Shown piece by piece: positions 45,533-57,595 of a stretch of DNA of 64,000 nt. The translations under genes and the position numbers were made by a program. Within the stretch, counting starts at the first letter, position 1. Every line of letters begins with the position of its first letter. Where the stretch lies: assembly GCA_002900995.3 (NCBI GenBank), contig CM035305.1:434001-498000 (forward strand), in the 5' to 3' direction. Origin of the DNA: Ganoderma boninense (taxonomy: Eukaryota > Basidiomycota > Agaricomycetes > Polyporales > Polyporaceae). Below the pieces are notes generated by a model. It was not told where the DNA came from and did not search any database. It was given only the letters and a program-made list of their open reading frames with translations.

Positions 45533-48053
45533 TCAGCGGCTACAACCGTGGTGCTGAAAAAATCACAGAAACAGAGCAGGCGAAGAGTACTCACGAAGGA
45601 CCGCGCACGCTTCCCGTACACATACATCGGGATGCTCGTCAGCCAGCAGGCGGCCTGGCACACCCCGTAGATGACGAGAGAGAGCTTGACGCCAGCGGAG
45701 AGGACGATGCCGTTCGCGAAGAAGGCCGCGCCGTAGATGAGCACGTTCTTTGCAAAGTCGGTGAGCGAGATGATGTGCAGCGCGTTGCCGCCGTGCGCGT
45801 CGATCAGGTACGGGAACAACGCCACGCCCGAGACCAGCGTGCTGAAGTACAGCATCCTGCCATTGGGCAATGAGCGCATGTCAGACTCCGAGTTATGCAT
45901 GACATGGGAAGTCGCCGCAGAAGGCAGGGCGAACGACCGCAAAAAGAAGCGGATGAGCATGGGACGTACGCGATGCAGGCGACGGCTCCGACCCAGGGCA
46001 TGTGGTGGTCGTTCCCGACCGCCCAACCCACGTAGCCAAACGCGCCGACCAGGAGGCTGAGCATGAGGACGAGTCGGAACTCGGGCTCGTAGACGCCGCG
46101 GTTTCGTCGAGAGACCCAGACGATCCACCAGTCCCCGAGCGGCCCAGCGACGGCTATCCCGACGACGGATCCGACGAGACCGCCCAGATGCGTCAGACCC
46201 TAGGCGCAAGCGCAATGAGGATAGGAGTTAAAATACGCATGATGTTGAGGAGCGCGATGGCAGGCATTGCGGGGAAGGAATCAGACTCACGATCTGCGCC
46301 GTGTTGAAGCCGTATGTGACGGTGAAGATCGTGGACGAACAGAGTGAGACGAGGCCTGGGCGGATTCAAGTCGCTTCAGTCACCTGTTTCTGATGAAGAT
46401 GTGCAACGAAACTCTCGAGACGTACCCAAGAACACTGCTGGCATCAAATAGCTCAGGAGCGCGAACCATGTCTGCGGGAATTTCGAGAGGAAAATGAACT
46501 CAACCCGGTGCCACCACCACCCACTGTGAGAAACGCATACCACGGGGGACAGCAGGAGTGGAAACGGCCGGAGGAAGATCCTCCACGCGTTCTCGTCGGA
46601 AAATGTGCCGTTGTAAACCTTTAGTTGCGAGAGGAACGTGGCCTTGCCAGAAGCTAGCAGATCGTTATGGCGATTGACCTTCCCAGCTGTCGCCTTCGGA
46701 CCTTGGCCTGGCGACTCAGACGGTTCGCGGCGGTACGTTGTCTACATCCTGTTCAATATCAAACTGGCTCGATGAAAGATGTAAGAACACAAACTCACCT
46801 CAGGCACGAAAAGGACGACCCCTATGAAGCATATCCCGCAAGCGATGCTCACGAACCAGAACCCGAGTCGCCAAGACAGGTTCTGGATGACGTAGCCGTT
46901 GACGAGAGGACCCCTGCCCGGCTCTCATGAGCCCACAAATGACACTAGCGTACGAAAAATAGTCCGGAAGACTCACAATATGGTACCTGCCACCTGGAAG
47001 AGGCCCCAGATGCACATCCGCGTGCCGCGTTCATGCACACTGAAAGTGAAGTGAGCCTCATACGCTTCGTAAAACCACCTCAGGCTGTGTGGGAGATCGA
47101 AGGCTTACAAGAAAAGCTGCCCGATCGTGATCCCGACAAGACTGCACCAGTGCAGCAGTGTCAGCGAGGACATCGCGCGGTAGCTGGTAGCTGCGGTGGT
47201 GCGAACCTTTGTAGCGGTGCCCCGCCGAATCCTTGGAAGACACGCGAAGCACTGATGGATGCCAGGTCCGTGCTGAGCGCGGACCAGATGCAGGATATGA
47301 ACATCTACATACCGCCCCAGTCGGTCATCGCGCCGGAATGAGCAAACAGATGGCAACGACAGCTCACCAAGAACGTGGCCAGGAGGTACACAATTCGGTG
47401 TCCGTATTTTATCGCGAGGGGGTTCTGCAGAAGTCTAACGGCAGGGACTCAGACGTCACTATGCGTAGTGATGGGGGAGACGAGTACACCGTACACGAAT
47501 ATCGCGTCGCCGATGAAGTTCGCGCTGAACGAGGACGCGACCTGGTCGACGGACACGTGGAACTCCGTCGCCAACTGGACATATGCTGCGCTTGCGAGGG
47601 GCGAAATGGCAGTTGCGAGGCCTGCCGCGAAAACCCTGTGGCATTATAGAGAACGGAACTGATCAGTGGATGTGAGAGAGGCAGGCAGGTCGAAGTCAGT
47701 CCGCTCACAGCGTCCAAAAGCAGGCCTCCTTCCTCCACGAAGGCCAGTTCAGCCTATTGTTCACATCGTACAGTGAGGTCGGGAAAAATCAACACGGAGG
47801 TTGGATATGACGCACGGATCATTAGGCTCATCGGAAGGCTGAGGCATAAGAACTATGTGCGAGGACCCGCCGGTTCCGTGTTTGAGCCCTGTCGCATCAT
47901 TCGTTTCTGCTTGATCCTCTCTTGCCGATAACAACCCTGTTCCCGGTACACTGTCGAGCTTCTGGTCCTCTGAGATAACATAATCAGTTCGTTACGCTGA
48001 GGTCCAGAAAAGGAACGCATGCGTGGATACGCACCGAGTATCCCGAAACCCAT
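45533..48053 (-). CDS. MFS transporter (DHA1-like), 15 exons
   Basis: Exons (minus): 48053-48035, 47969-47816, 47753-47709, 47635-47497, 47424-47368, 47304-47207, 47141-47109, 47039-46977, 46913-46799, 46741-46541, 46471-46426, 46355-46291, 46199-45970, 45856-45595, 45553-45533. Total 1548 bases, 515 residues, every junction in phase. Twelve-helix major facilitator with a long cytoplasmic N-terminus: MGFGILEDQKLDSVPGT, then PQPSDEPNDPLNWPSWRKEA. Signature segments: LATEFHVSVDQVASSFSANF, SASRVFQGFGGAP, FFVHERGTRMCIWGL, GPLVNGYVIQNLSWRLGFWF, VPETTYRRE at the central loop, and SRRNRGVYEPEFRL, typical of fungal DHA1-like drug/H+ antiporters. It ends in PMYVYGKRARSFHHGCSR. Expected in the plasma membrane exporting small molecules or polyamines; substrate not predictable. 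Confidence 0.9.
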
Positions 48054-48566
48054 AATTCAAGCCAACAGGGTGTTTCAAAGGAAACACTGAGTGTAGTGGG
48101 AGACAGAAGGTGGCCGTCAGAAAAAGAGGTCGAGGGAGGGAAGCGGAAGACGATGACTTGCGCCTTGAAGCTCTCGTTAATATATGTGAATACTGCGCTT
48201 CCTCGATCCTCTTGACAGAATGGAATCCGTTGTTCCGACCGAGCCGAATAGGTGACCTCTTCGGAAGAGGTCGAGGCAGGCATGCTCGACCGGTGACATG
48301 GCACGAAACTTGTACGCTGCCCGATATGCCCTGCCAACTGCTGGGCAGCTTCCTGGAGGCGAACTGCATGCTATAATCAGTGCTTATTAGACGTCTAATC
48401 ATGAGGAGAATGGGGAACGAAAAATGAATGAAAACGAGAGGGGCTAACCAGAGATCAAGTCGAAGAACGTTCAAATGCGAAATGAAAGCCCTAGGAGATC
48501 ACTTCGCAACACATCGGGAAGGGAGAGTCAAACCTACTAGTACGGATGGATTGACATAAACCCTAC
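48054..48566. other. Intergenic upstream of the MFS gene
   Basis: No supported gene; probable MFS promoter. Confidence 0.5.
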
Positions 48567-49560
48567 TCATGAACCGCATCTTCTACAAAAGTGGTAACAC
48601 ACCTGTGTGAAACGACATACTAGGAAGTGACATAGCCTGCCGCTCTTCGAGCCCGGCCTCACGTATGTACAGCAGAGTGTCATAGGACGGACAACGTGCA
48701 CCCCGTCCGTGGGACACGACTTGCTGCGCCTGGCACTGTGCATCGTTCTGCAGAAAGCCCGATGCCTGTGCCCGAGGTTCGTCCTGAGAGCGCTCAAGAT
48801 GATCGTAACTGACCATGGATGGTCTTGAGCGGAACAGTTCCATGAAGCACTCGGAGCGCACATCGCAGACCAGTGGGCCGAACAAAATGCTAGAAATGTA
48901 ACAAGACCTAAAACGCAATCAGGATGAGAGCACATCTTTGCCTCCACACACCCGATTCCGGGGGAGCTCATTCACTCCCAAGTACCGTGTGGGTGTCGAT
49001 AGCTCAGGTGGAGCTGGTCAAGAAGTTGCTGCCTCCGGTGAGTGCCACATGAACGTTTGAACCAGTATTAACAAGTCAAATCTACCCACGGGGCACGGTA
49101 TCTGGAGATAAGTGCTTAAACCGGACGCACTCACCTCCCGCTACTTCCCGTGCAATGATCTCCGGGGTTCGGACGGTCTGCGGAGCTCGGAGGTGGACGG
49201 ATATACTGGAAGATCTGCAAGGTTTCGAGGAGCAGGTGTGCGGCAGGCCAGCGAAGGCTCACTGTGCCAGCGGGCAAACTTCCGAGTGTATTGAATACTA
49301 GGTGGAGATGCGTGTCGGCAAAGATCCATTGCTACCTCAAACTGTAGTTAATCCAGGCAGTATGGTCGTTGTCTCACGAAGAAAAGAGTGCTTACAGGTA
49401 AGCCGAGAAGTAGTATGCTTGAGGTAGCAGGGCCGTTCGAGTCCGAGGCAATGGCTGCCAGCCTCGAGCATCCGCTCGTCTCCGCCCGTCCGCAGAAACT
49501 TCCCAATCACAGCTAGAGTTGGTCGCATTATTGGCTAGAATTTGAGAGCTAGGATTATAG
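48567..49560 (-). CDS. Putative multi-exon gene of unknown family (weak)
   Basis: Exon-like minus-strand blocks with agreeing junctions: SSILLLGLP ending at 49396 (donor GTAAGC), then an acceptor near 49330 leading to QWIFADTHLHLVFNTLGSLP and LRWPAAHLLLETLQIFQYI, donor GTGAGT near 49131, then PPELSTPTRYLGVNELPRNR with donor GTGTGT near 48960. The final exon frame (around 48567-48920) is unclear. Start and stop are not fixed and the family is not recognised. The hydrophobic stretches could be membrane helices or an amphipathic fold. Confidence 0.25.
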
Positions 49561-49860
49561 CCAGGTGGTAGACGAGAAGAGCGCAACTCACTGCTGTGCT
49601 GTCACGGGCGTTTAGGTCACTGGCTGGAAAAATATGGGCGTCTAATGACCTTGTTTGCTCGCGATTGAGCATGGCTTCCCTTCGGACCCTTCCTTGGACC
49701 TGCACGACCGTTTGGTTGTTGCTTTGTCTGCGGCGTGGGTGCTCGCTGGCAAGCAGGCATCTTCTGGATACCCCCTTCTCCATCTCGTCCTCTTTCTGGG
49801 CTTCCGCCACTCATACCGTGACCCTTCGCCCTTGCCGGACCAGCGTCGCCCAAGCCTCGG

Positions 49861-51455
49861 ATGTTTGCAGGGAACGGGTTCTCGAGTTGGACTATCCTTG
49901 GAGCATCGGATTTGGAGGCAGGATATGCGACGATTTTAGTGGTGCTCGCCACTACTGCGACGATCTATGTACGTATGCCTTGCTTGTCCTTCGTTTGAAG
50001 TCGCTTCATGAACCTGTGACGCCGCGCAGTATGTCGCCTTCATGGCCTCCCATCGGCAGCGCCTTATACCCCCATGGGAGAACCTCTTTCGTACTCCAAG
50101 ATACCCACCTGAGCCACTGTTAAGAAAGATCGTCCTTGTGGATCACTCGGTGAGTACCTGTCGACGAGTTCTCCGCACCCGTCAAACCCTCACGCGCACG
50201 TCCCGAGAAGACTTCCACTTGCAACGAGGGTCATCCTTTGGCGGACAAGATCGACAGCACGTTTCCGTCCCCATGTGTCGCAGAACCGATTATAGAACCT
50301 GAAGTGCTGCTTGCGGAGGGCGAACCGCAGGCTCTCGAGGATCTTCCTCGGCCTCAGCCGAACTCGAACTCTGTAAAGTCGGAGGCGCAAGTTATTTTGG
50401 AAGTCGACGTTTCTGAGTCTGAGAGACCCCAAGCCGAGGAACCCCGGATAGATCTCCAAGACGTCGACAGGGCCATCGTGCATCTCCCACCTGGCTTAGA
50501 TTCCGAAATTGAGTCTAATGCAACTTTGGCGGATACGATCACAGAGCCACCCGTCGTCGACATCCCTGAGATCGTGTACGCTTCCACACGGCGCGTCTCC
50601 GACGACACTGACGAATCTCGACCCAAAGTCGAGGCCGTCGAACGCTTGGTCGCTGCCCCAGAATTCCCTGTACAAACCCAATCTCCAGCGGACATCGAGA
50701 CGTCAATGCTGATAGAGGCACCCTTCCTTCTCACTGTTGAGAGTGGTAGCTCTGTTCGGGATGGCTCAACCACTGCTGAAGAGCGATCAGTAGAGGACGA
50801 CGCTACTGCTGCGTCTCTAACCTGTAGTGGTCTCGCTGAGTCGCCCACCTCTGATCCAGGTTGCGCTCACGGCAGCGATGCTCCCTCATTTCTCATGCAA
50901 TCCGCGCTGCTCGTCCCCGCAGAACCCGTTGCGAGCGAGGACCCATCTCCCTCTGAGAACGTGACGGAACTCGAGGCAGATGGCGACTGGACCTCTGTCG
51001 AACCAGACGAGCCATCTACCCCGCGTCCGTCTTCGCCTGCGGACACACATCTTAGGATGGAGGAACCGGCGGGAGAGGTTCGGGCTGGGGAGGACGACCT
51101 GGCCGTCTCTGCGGTGCTGCTCACTCAAAGCCAGTACGCATCCGCCATCTTGCCTCCGATCTCGTCGACCGATGGTAGCGCTTCGTCACCGACCTCCTCC
51201 TCGTCTTCTTCGAGCACGCGGTCCCGCGTGCACACGTCCGATCGGCCGGATTGGGCGGTCGCGCCGCAGGACAAGGAAGAGGAGATGGCAAGGAAAGAGC
51301 GAACGCTGCGGCGACACAGCGTTGACAGCCCCGATTGGGCTGTTGCTCCTGAGGTCATCGAGGACAGGACAAGCTTCGCAAAGAAGAAGGGGAGGAGGAG
51401 TGACCCGGGGTCTGGCACACGGAGGAAGTCACGGCGGGCCTGGACTTCTCGTTGA
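49861..51455 (+). CDS. Acidic single-pass membrane protein with repeated DWAVAP motif
   Basis: Model: 49861-49968, 50030-50149, 50211-51455; phase 0 throughout; about 490 residues. A short N-terminus (MFAGNGFSSWTILGASD) leads to one transmembrane helix (YATILVVLATTATIYVAF) and a juxtamembrane basic block (ASHRQRL, LLRKIVLVDHS). The remaining 400 residues are acidic, Ser/Pro/Glu-rich and probably disordered. Near the end the motif PDWAVAP occurs twice about 30 residues apart (DRPDWAVAPQ, DSPDWAVAPE), followed by a strongly basic C-terminus (KKKGRRSD, RRKSRRAW). With no signal peptide before the helix, a type III topology with a cytosolic tail is likely. The paired motif looks like a docking site. 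Family not recognised. The last acceptor could also be 18 bases further on, also in frame. Confidence 0.7.
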
Positions 51456-51935
51456 GCGTGCCACCGGGTTGTCAAGGATCAATACCATGCGATGTCACCA
51501 TATACCTGGCATTGCTGACTATAACGCCTTTGTTTGACATATGATGTATCTATTACAATGCACTGTATCATTATGTACCTTGAGCAGCATTACCTTCGGG
51601 TAACACGCCCACGCCATGAAGAAATCCATCGCAATACTTACCTGTCCATCGATAGGCTGGCTGGCAATGAAGCTCTAAACATTTGCTCGTCCTATAGCAC
51701 TGAATGGCACGTGTTCTACGCCGTTCTGATCCTTCCGAATGCCCAGCTGGAGAGCAAGCTGACTGTGCCTGAGCCCGTGTGGCCGAGAGGTTCCGTAAAG
51801 TGTGACAAGGATCATGTGACTGTGACCCAAACGACGAAGCGCCTGGTTTGGCGGTGGCGCGTCTCGGATACGCTTGCCGCATTCTTCTCCTCCCGACCAC
51901 CACCTCCTCGATCACCACCCGCCCTGTTCCCCACC
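51456..51935. other. Intergenic, promoter of the ISWI gene
   Basis: No supported gene. A TGGCCGAGAGG word resembling a tRNA A box occurs at about 51780 but lacks a B box. Confidence 0.5.
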
Positions 51936-54900
51936 ATGAGCGTACGCCATTTCCCCCATTTCGCGATGTCGCTGGGCTTAATTCGTGGCTTTGCAGAACT
52001 TGGACGTTCCCATGGAGGACGACGTCCTCAGCGACGTCGTGCCGAGCAACATCGTTTCGCGTCAGGTATGGTTCTTACCGAGCTTTTTGGGGGGTTCAAG
52101 TCCGTCCTCATGTACACCGTCCAGGAGAGCGAGGGCGTTGAAAGCGAGTACGACGAGGCTGCGGACGGGATGGAGGTCGACGAGCTGCAGAGCGAGGGAG
52201 AGAAGGTGCGTACTCGCAACCCTGACCACCATCGACCGTCGTGCCGCATCAGCTGTTTCGCGCGTCCCCTGGCTACGCCTCGACCCACAGTCCATATGAC
52301 GTTTCGGGCGCAGAGGAGAGACGCGTTGTCTGGGCAAAGGGCGGCCGCGGCGACGCTATAGCCCTCCCCCTCTGACCACGGCTTTTCAATGACAGGACGG
52401 GCCCCCATCGCCCTCGAAGCTCGCGAAGATGCAGGCGTCCGAGGAGCGACAGCGGAAGAAGCAGAAGCGGAAGGCAGACGAGGGCCAGCTGGCGGCGAAG
52501 CGGCAGGAGATGGACAAGGCGAAGGTGAGCACTGAGTTCTCGCCTTACCCCGTACCACTCGCGCTGTGCAAACGCGCCGCGTCTGCTCGGACACCACGGC
52601 AAGGCTGTTACGCTTTCCTGGGCTGTGGCGAGTGCTGGGCGGGGGCCTCGTCATGTTCTCAGGGGTGTTGCGGTTTTGGCGTTGGCGCGTGTCGGGCACG
52701 CGCGGGACTCCCCTCCCGTTTCCCCTTCAAACTTCGCACCCTTTGCCAGATGCGAACAAAGATCGCTGCAGCCTCACTTCCTGATGAGGTGTCAACTCTG
52801 AGTAGCTTTCGCGGGTGACCTTTCCGCGGCGAATTATGCTTTCTCTCCGGTAGAATGTTGCTGTTTAGACGTCCATTCGGCCACCGAATTCTTGTCCGTT
52901 CACGACTCGGAATCTACGTGGCAGTCACGGCCTTTCCCACCCCGCAATAAAATGCGCGTAAATCCGTGAGGGCGGCTCGGAATTCCGTACCGTCTGGCTG
53001 CTGCCCGATTATGCGGACACAGTGCGTTCACGGAGTTGGGAGGCAACGTCGAGGATGGGCGGCGAGATCACGTAGCCTGTGAGGGCGACAAGGTGAATCA
53101 GCGGAGATAACCAGAGGGGGTTCCCCCTGCGTATAACATCAAGATACTCGTAGTATGGCGGCGTAGCTGTGATATCCTCCTAGCCCTCTGACATGTTATC
53201 ATCTTGCGTACGCGTATTGGGTAGACCCGCGCAACCCATATATTTTGCTTGTGGTGCTGACGATTTATGGGCAGATTTCAGATGCTGTGAAGCGATACTC
53301 CTACCTCCTCGGCCAAACAGAGCTCTTCAAGCATTTCGTAGACATCAAGGTGTGTCAATTCTGCTTCTGGAACGAAAAACCCCCGCTTATTTTTCCGCAG
53401 AAAGCGCGAGATCCCGAATATGCGGCTCTATTAGACGCGCAGCCGAAACCTAAGGGTCGTGGCAGGAAAAAGGCCGCGTAAGCTGCACTTGAGTATTCTA
53501 GGGGACACAGTTTCTTACAGTGATTTTCAGTGATAAGGTGGCCCGTCATCGAAAGTCGGAAAAGGAGGAAGACGAGGAGCTTTTGAAAGACGGTGAGTTG
53601 GCCGCGGACGGGAACGATCAGCCATTCGTGTTCGAGGAATCACCAAGCTGTACGTATTTTGTCCATGTATCCGGTTCGGCACTGAGTCCATTGCGACAGA
53701 TATCAAGGGCACCATGCGGCCATACCAACTGCAGGGTTTGAATTGGATGGTGTCGCTCCATCACAACGGTCTTAACGGTATCCTCGCCGATGAGATGGTA
53801 CGTTCAACCACTATCCGCGGTCCATCGTCGCTGACACGACGAATATTCTCCAGGGCCTTGGCAAGACGCTACAAACCATTTCATTCCTCTCATATCTCCG
53901 CCATTACCGCGACACTAAGGGACCCCACCTTGTCGTAGTCCCGAAGTCCACCCTCCAGAATTGGGCGCGAGAATTTGCCAGGTGGACGCCAGACGTAAAC
54001 ACCGTGTTGTTGACAGGCTCCAAGGAGGAGCGCGCAGAAATCATCTCGACGCGGCTCCTCCCGCAGGACTTCGATGTGCTCATCACGTCATACGAGATCT
54101 GTCTGATCGAGAAGAGCGCGCTCAAGAAGTTCTCGTTCGAGTACATCGTCATCGACGAGGCGCACCGCATCAAGAACGTCGACTCGATCCTCTCGCAGAT
54201 CGTGCGCTCGTTCATGTCGCGTGGGCGGCTGCTCATCACGGGCACGCCGCTGCAGAACAACATGAAGGAGCTGTTCGCGCTGCTCAACTTCATCTGCCCC
54301 GAGATCTTCTCCGACTACGCGGATCTTGAGAGCTTCCTGCACAAGGACGAGGAGGAGGCCGAGGGCGACGAGGAAAAGAGCAAGAAGGTCGTCGAGGCGC
54401 TGCACAAGATTCTCCGGCCGTTCTTGTTGCGTCGTGTGAAGAGCGACGTCGAGAAGAACCTGTTGCCAAGTACGTCTTATCCCGCCTCCACGAGCTCCGT
54501 TGACAACTAAGCCTCTATCGCAGAGAAGGAGATCAACATTTACGTCGGCCTGACAGAGATGCAGCGGAAGTGGTATCGCTCCGTGCTCGAGAAGGACATC
54601 GACGCCGTCAATGGCCTGACGGGCAAGAAGGAGGGCAAGACGCGGCTGATGAACATCGTCATGCAGCTCCGCAAGGTGACATGCCATCCGTACCTGTTCG
54701 ACGGCGCGGAGCCGGGACCACCGTACACGACGGACGAGCACCTGGTCGAGAACTCGGGCAAGATGGTGATCCTGGACAAGCTGCTGAAGAGCATGAAGGA
54801 GAAGGGCTCGCGCGTGCTCATCTTCAGCCAGATGAGCCGCGTGCTCGACATCCTGGAGGACTACTGCTTGTTTCGCGCTTACAGTACGTCTCGCGTTTTC

Positions 54901-56876
54901 ATGCATATTGGGATGGGCGGATCAGCTAACTCGGCACACAGAGTATTGCCGTATCGACGGAGGGACGGCGCACGAGGACCGTATCGTTGCGATCGACGAG
55001 TACAACAAGCCCGACTCGGAGAAGTTCATCTTCCTTCTCACGACCCGCGCCGGTGGCCTCGGAATCAACCTTACTTCCGCCGACATTGTCGTCCTCTATG
55101 ATTCGGACTGGAATCCGCAGGCAGACTTGCAGGCTATGGACCGCGCACATCGCATTGGTCAGACAAAGCAGGTGTATGTCTTCCGGTTCATTACAGAAGG
55201 TAGTGTGGAGGAGCGGATGTTGGAACGGGCAGCGCAGAAGTTGAGGCTAGACCAGCTGGTCATCCAGCAAGGCCGGACGCAGGCTGCGAAGGGTAAGTTG
55301 TTTCTCGTTCTCGTCCTGCTGGAACCCGAGTGTTAAAACAGCGACGTTCAGCTGCGAACAAGGAGGAACTGCTCGAGATGATCACCCACGGCGCCCAACA
55401 CATCGTCAATTCGACGGAAGAGTGAGTGTTTTGCGCGTTATGCCAGTCTACCCTATCCTGACACGTTCGCCAGTCTGATGATCAACGACGACATCGACCA
55501 GATCATCCAGCGTGGCGAGGAGCGCACGCACGAGCTGAACAGCAAATATGAGGGGCTCTCGTTCGAGGACTTGTCCAACTTTAAGTCCGAGGCGTCCGTG
55601 CAACAGTGGGAGGGCGAGGACTTCCGCGGGAACCGGAAGACGCTGCAGTTCAACCCGCTCGCGCTCTCGAAGCGCGAGCGCAAGCTCAACTACTCGGTCG
55701 ACTCGTACTTCAAGGAGACGATGCGCGCTGGCCCGTCCAAGACGGAGAAGCCAGCCAAAATCCCCCGCGCACCGAAGCAGATCCAGATGCAGGACTTCCA
55801 GTTCTTCCCGCCGAGGCTGGCGGAGCTCCAGGAGCAGGAGATGGCGGCGCACAAGCGCATAAATGACATCCCTGCGGTTGTGCGAGATCCGTCGTCCGAA
55901 GATGATACCGCTGACAAGCTCGAGGAGGAGCGGAAGGCGGCACAGGACTTCATCGACAACGGTGCGTGTGCCGCTTTTTGCACGCTCGGGTAAGACTGAC
56001 TGAGCGTGTTTGCGATGTGAACAGCTGAGCCGCTCACTGAGGAGCAGCTGCGCGAAAAGGAGGAGCTCATCGCCCAGGGCTTTGAGTTCTGGAGCAGACG
56101 TGACTTCCAGCAGTTCGTACGCGCTCTTGAGACCTACGGCTGGTGAGTAGCGCTCTGCTGTGCTTTTGAACGTGAAACGCTGACGTTATTCCGCAGGACG
56201 GATGACTTTGAACTGCTGGCCTCCGAGATCCAGGACAAGACCGCGGACGATGTCGCGCAGTATTACCCGGTGTTCAAGAAGAAGTGGAAGGAGCTCTCCG
56301 AGTACCCGCGCATCAAGTCGCGCATCGAAGAGGGCGAGGCGAAGCGGAACAAGCGGTCGAACCTGGAGGCGTTGCTAGCGAAGAAGATCGCGTCGGTCAA
56401 GTACCCGATGCAGGAGCTCGAGCTCAACTACCCCACTACGAAGGGCAAGGTGTACTCGGAGGAGGAGGACCGGTACCTGCTCTGCCGGCTGAACCACTAC
56501 GGGATGCAGGCCGAGGACGTGTACGAGCGCATCAAGAAGGACATCACGGAGTTCCCCGTGTTCCGCTTCGACTGGTTCTTCAAAAGCAGGAGCCCGCAGG
56601 AGCTCCAGCGGCGGTGCAATACACTGCTGGGTATGATCGAGAAGGAGTCGGAGGGGAAGCAGGCAGAGGAGGTGAAGACGAAGGGGACGAAGGGCAAGGT
56701 GCGTCCGGAAGCGTTTGGTGGGCATCTCTGAGCAGGCAGTGCTGACTGTACGTGTGGTGTAGAAACGTGGCATCGAGCAGGTCAAGGAAGAGGACAAGGC
56801 CGAGGCGTCGCGGTCGTCGACACCCAGCACGACCACGGCATCAGGGAAGCGTCAACCGAAGAAGCGGAAGACCTAG
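51936..56876 (+). CDS. ISWI-family chromatin-remodelling ATPase
   Basis: Exons: 51936-51941, 51997-52065, 52125-52205, 52396-52524, 53275-53349, 53401-53477, 53531-53649, 53700-53797, 53854-54469, 54524-54883, 54942-55292, 55352-55421, 55474-55961, 56025-56142, 56197-56698, 56763-56876. Total 3273 bases, 1090 residues, all phases consistent. Nuclear ATPase that slides nucleosomes. SNF2 core: [20 protein letters not shown], Walker A ILADEMGLGKT, motif [62 protein letters not shown] and DRAHRIGQ. The HAND-SANT-SLIDE region follows ([33 protein letters not shown]). A basic tail ends KKRKT. The first exon is only ATGAGC. The intron 52525-53274 (750 bp) is unusually long. Isw1 and Isw2 types are not separated here. 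Confidence 0.96.
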
Positions 56877-57595
56877 TGGGCGTTTCCTGCGCCGTCCGTT
56901 TCTGTTCGTTTTCGTTTGTCTGCTTAATCGAACCTTTTCGCTGCCCTGTTTGTATACTTAGAGTTGGTCTAGTTTATGCGTAGAGCGGATGTTGGCCACC
57001 GCGGTAATCTTATTGTCGTTTTGCACGGAGCCTCTTCCCGCTTCGCCTTATACGTGTTCGTTGCTCGTGCAATCGGGCGTAAGCTTCAACGCACCAATGC
57101 CGCACCCAGCTGCTCATGGACCCCGACTGATGTTGTCGCCGCATGCGCCTTTTTCGTTCGTACACCGCGTTCCGAGCTTCAACCGCTCCTGCTGAAAACC
57201 CCGCCAGCCGCCGCAGCTCAGCAAGAGGTCTCCCTCCTCCGCCTGACGGCAAATCAATATTGAACCACAGTCCCTTGTACCCTCCATTATTTATTCCGGC
57301 ATATCTTTGGACTTAGGCCTGCGCACGAGCTATCGTGGATCCCTTGTAATCAATTACATTGCATCTCCAGGTGGCTGGATTTGAACCATCTAGCCGTCGG
57401 GTGACGCTATCCGGCAATTGCCGACGCGCTGCACCGGTTTATTGACGGCGATGGTTGCCAAGGTTGAGCGTCAGTGTCTTTTCCTCAGCCTGCTAGCCCC
57501 CTGAATACCCTGATATCCGTTTGAGAGAACCCGTATGGTCAGTTTAAACCGTTCTTGCTGCGACAATCCATTGACAAGATCTTCAAACAGGGGAA
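56877..57595. other. Intergenic between ISWI and F-box paralogue 7
   Basis: No supported gene. A minus-strand GGTTCAAATCC (B-box-like) occurs near 57371-57381 and a 12-base palindrome CGGCAATTGCCG near 57412-57423, but a full tRNA does not fold. Confidence 0.5.

Noticed and set aside
49617..49952. Minus-strand frame of 111 codons starting MASTTKIVAYP
   Set aside because: It lies largely antisense to the first exon of the DWAVAP membrane protein, which has the better transmembrane and splice evidence.
51770..51800. TGGCCGAGAGG, resembling the A box of tRNA-Leu/Ser
   Set aside because: No B box or 3' half follows; at most a fragment.
57363..57450. tRNA-like sequence on the minus strand (GGTTCAAATCC B box)
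   Set aside because: T and acceptor stems have mismatches and no proper D or anticodon arm forms.
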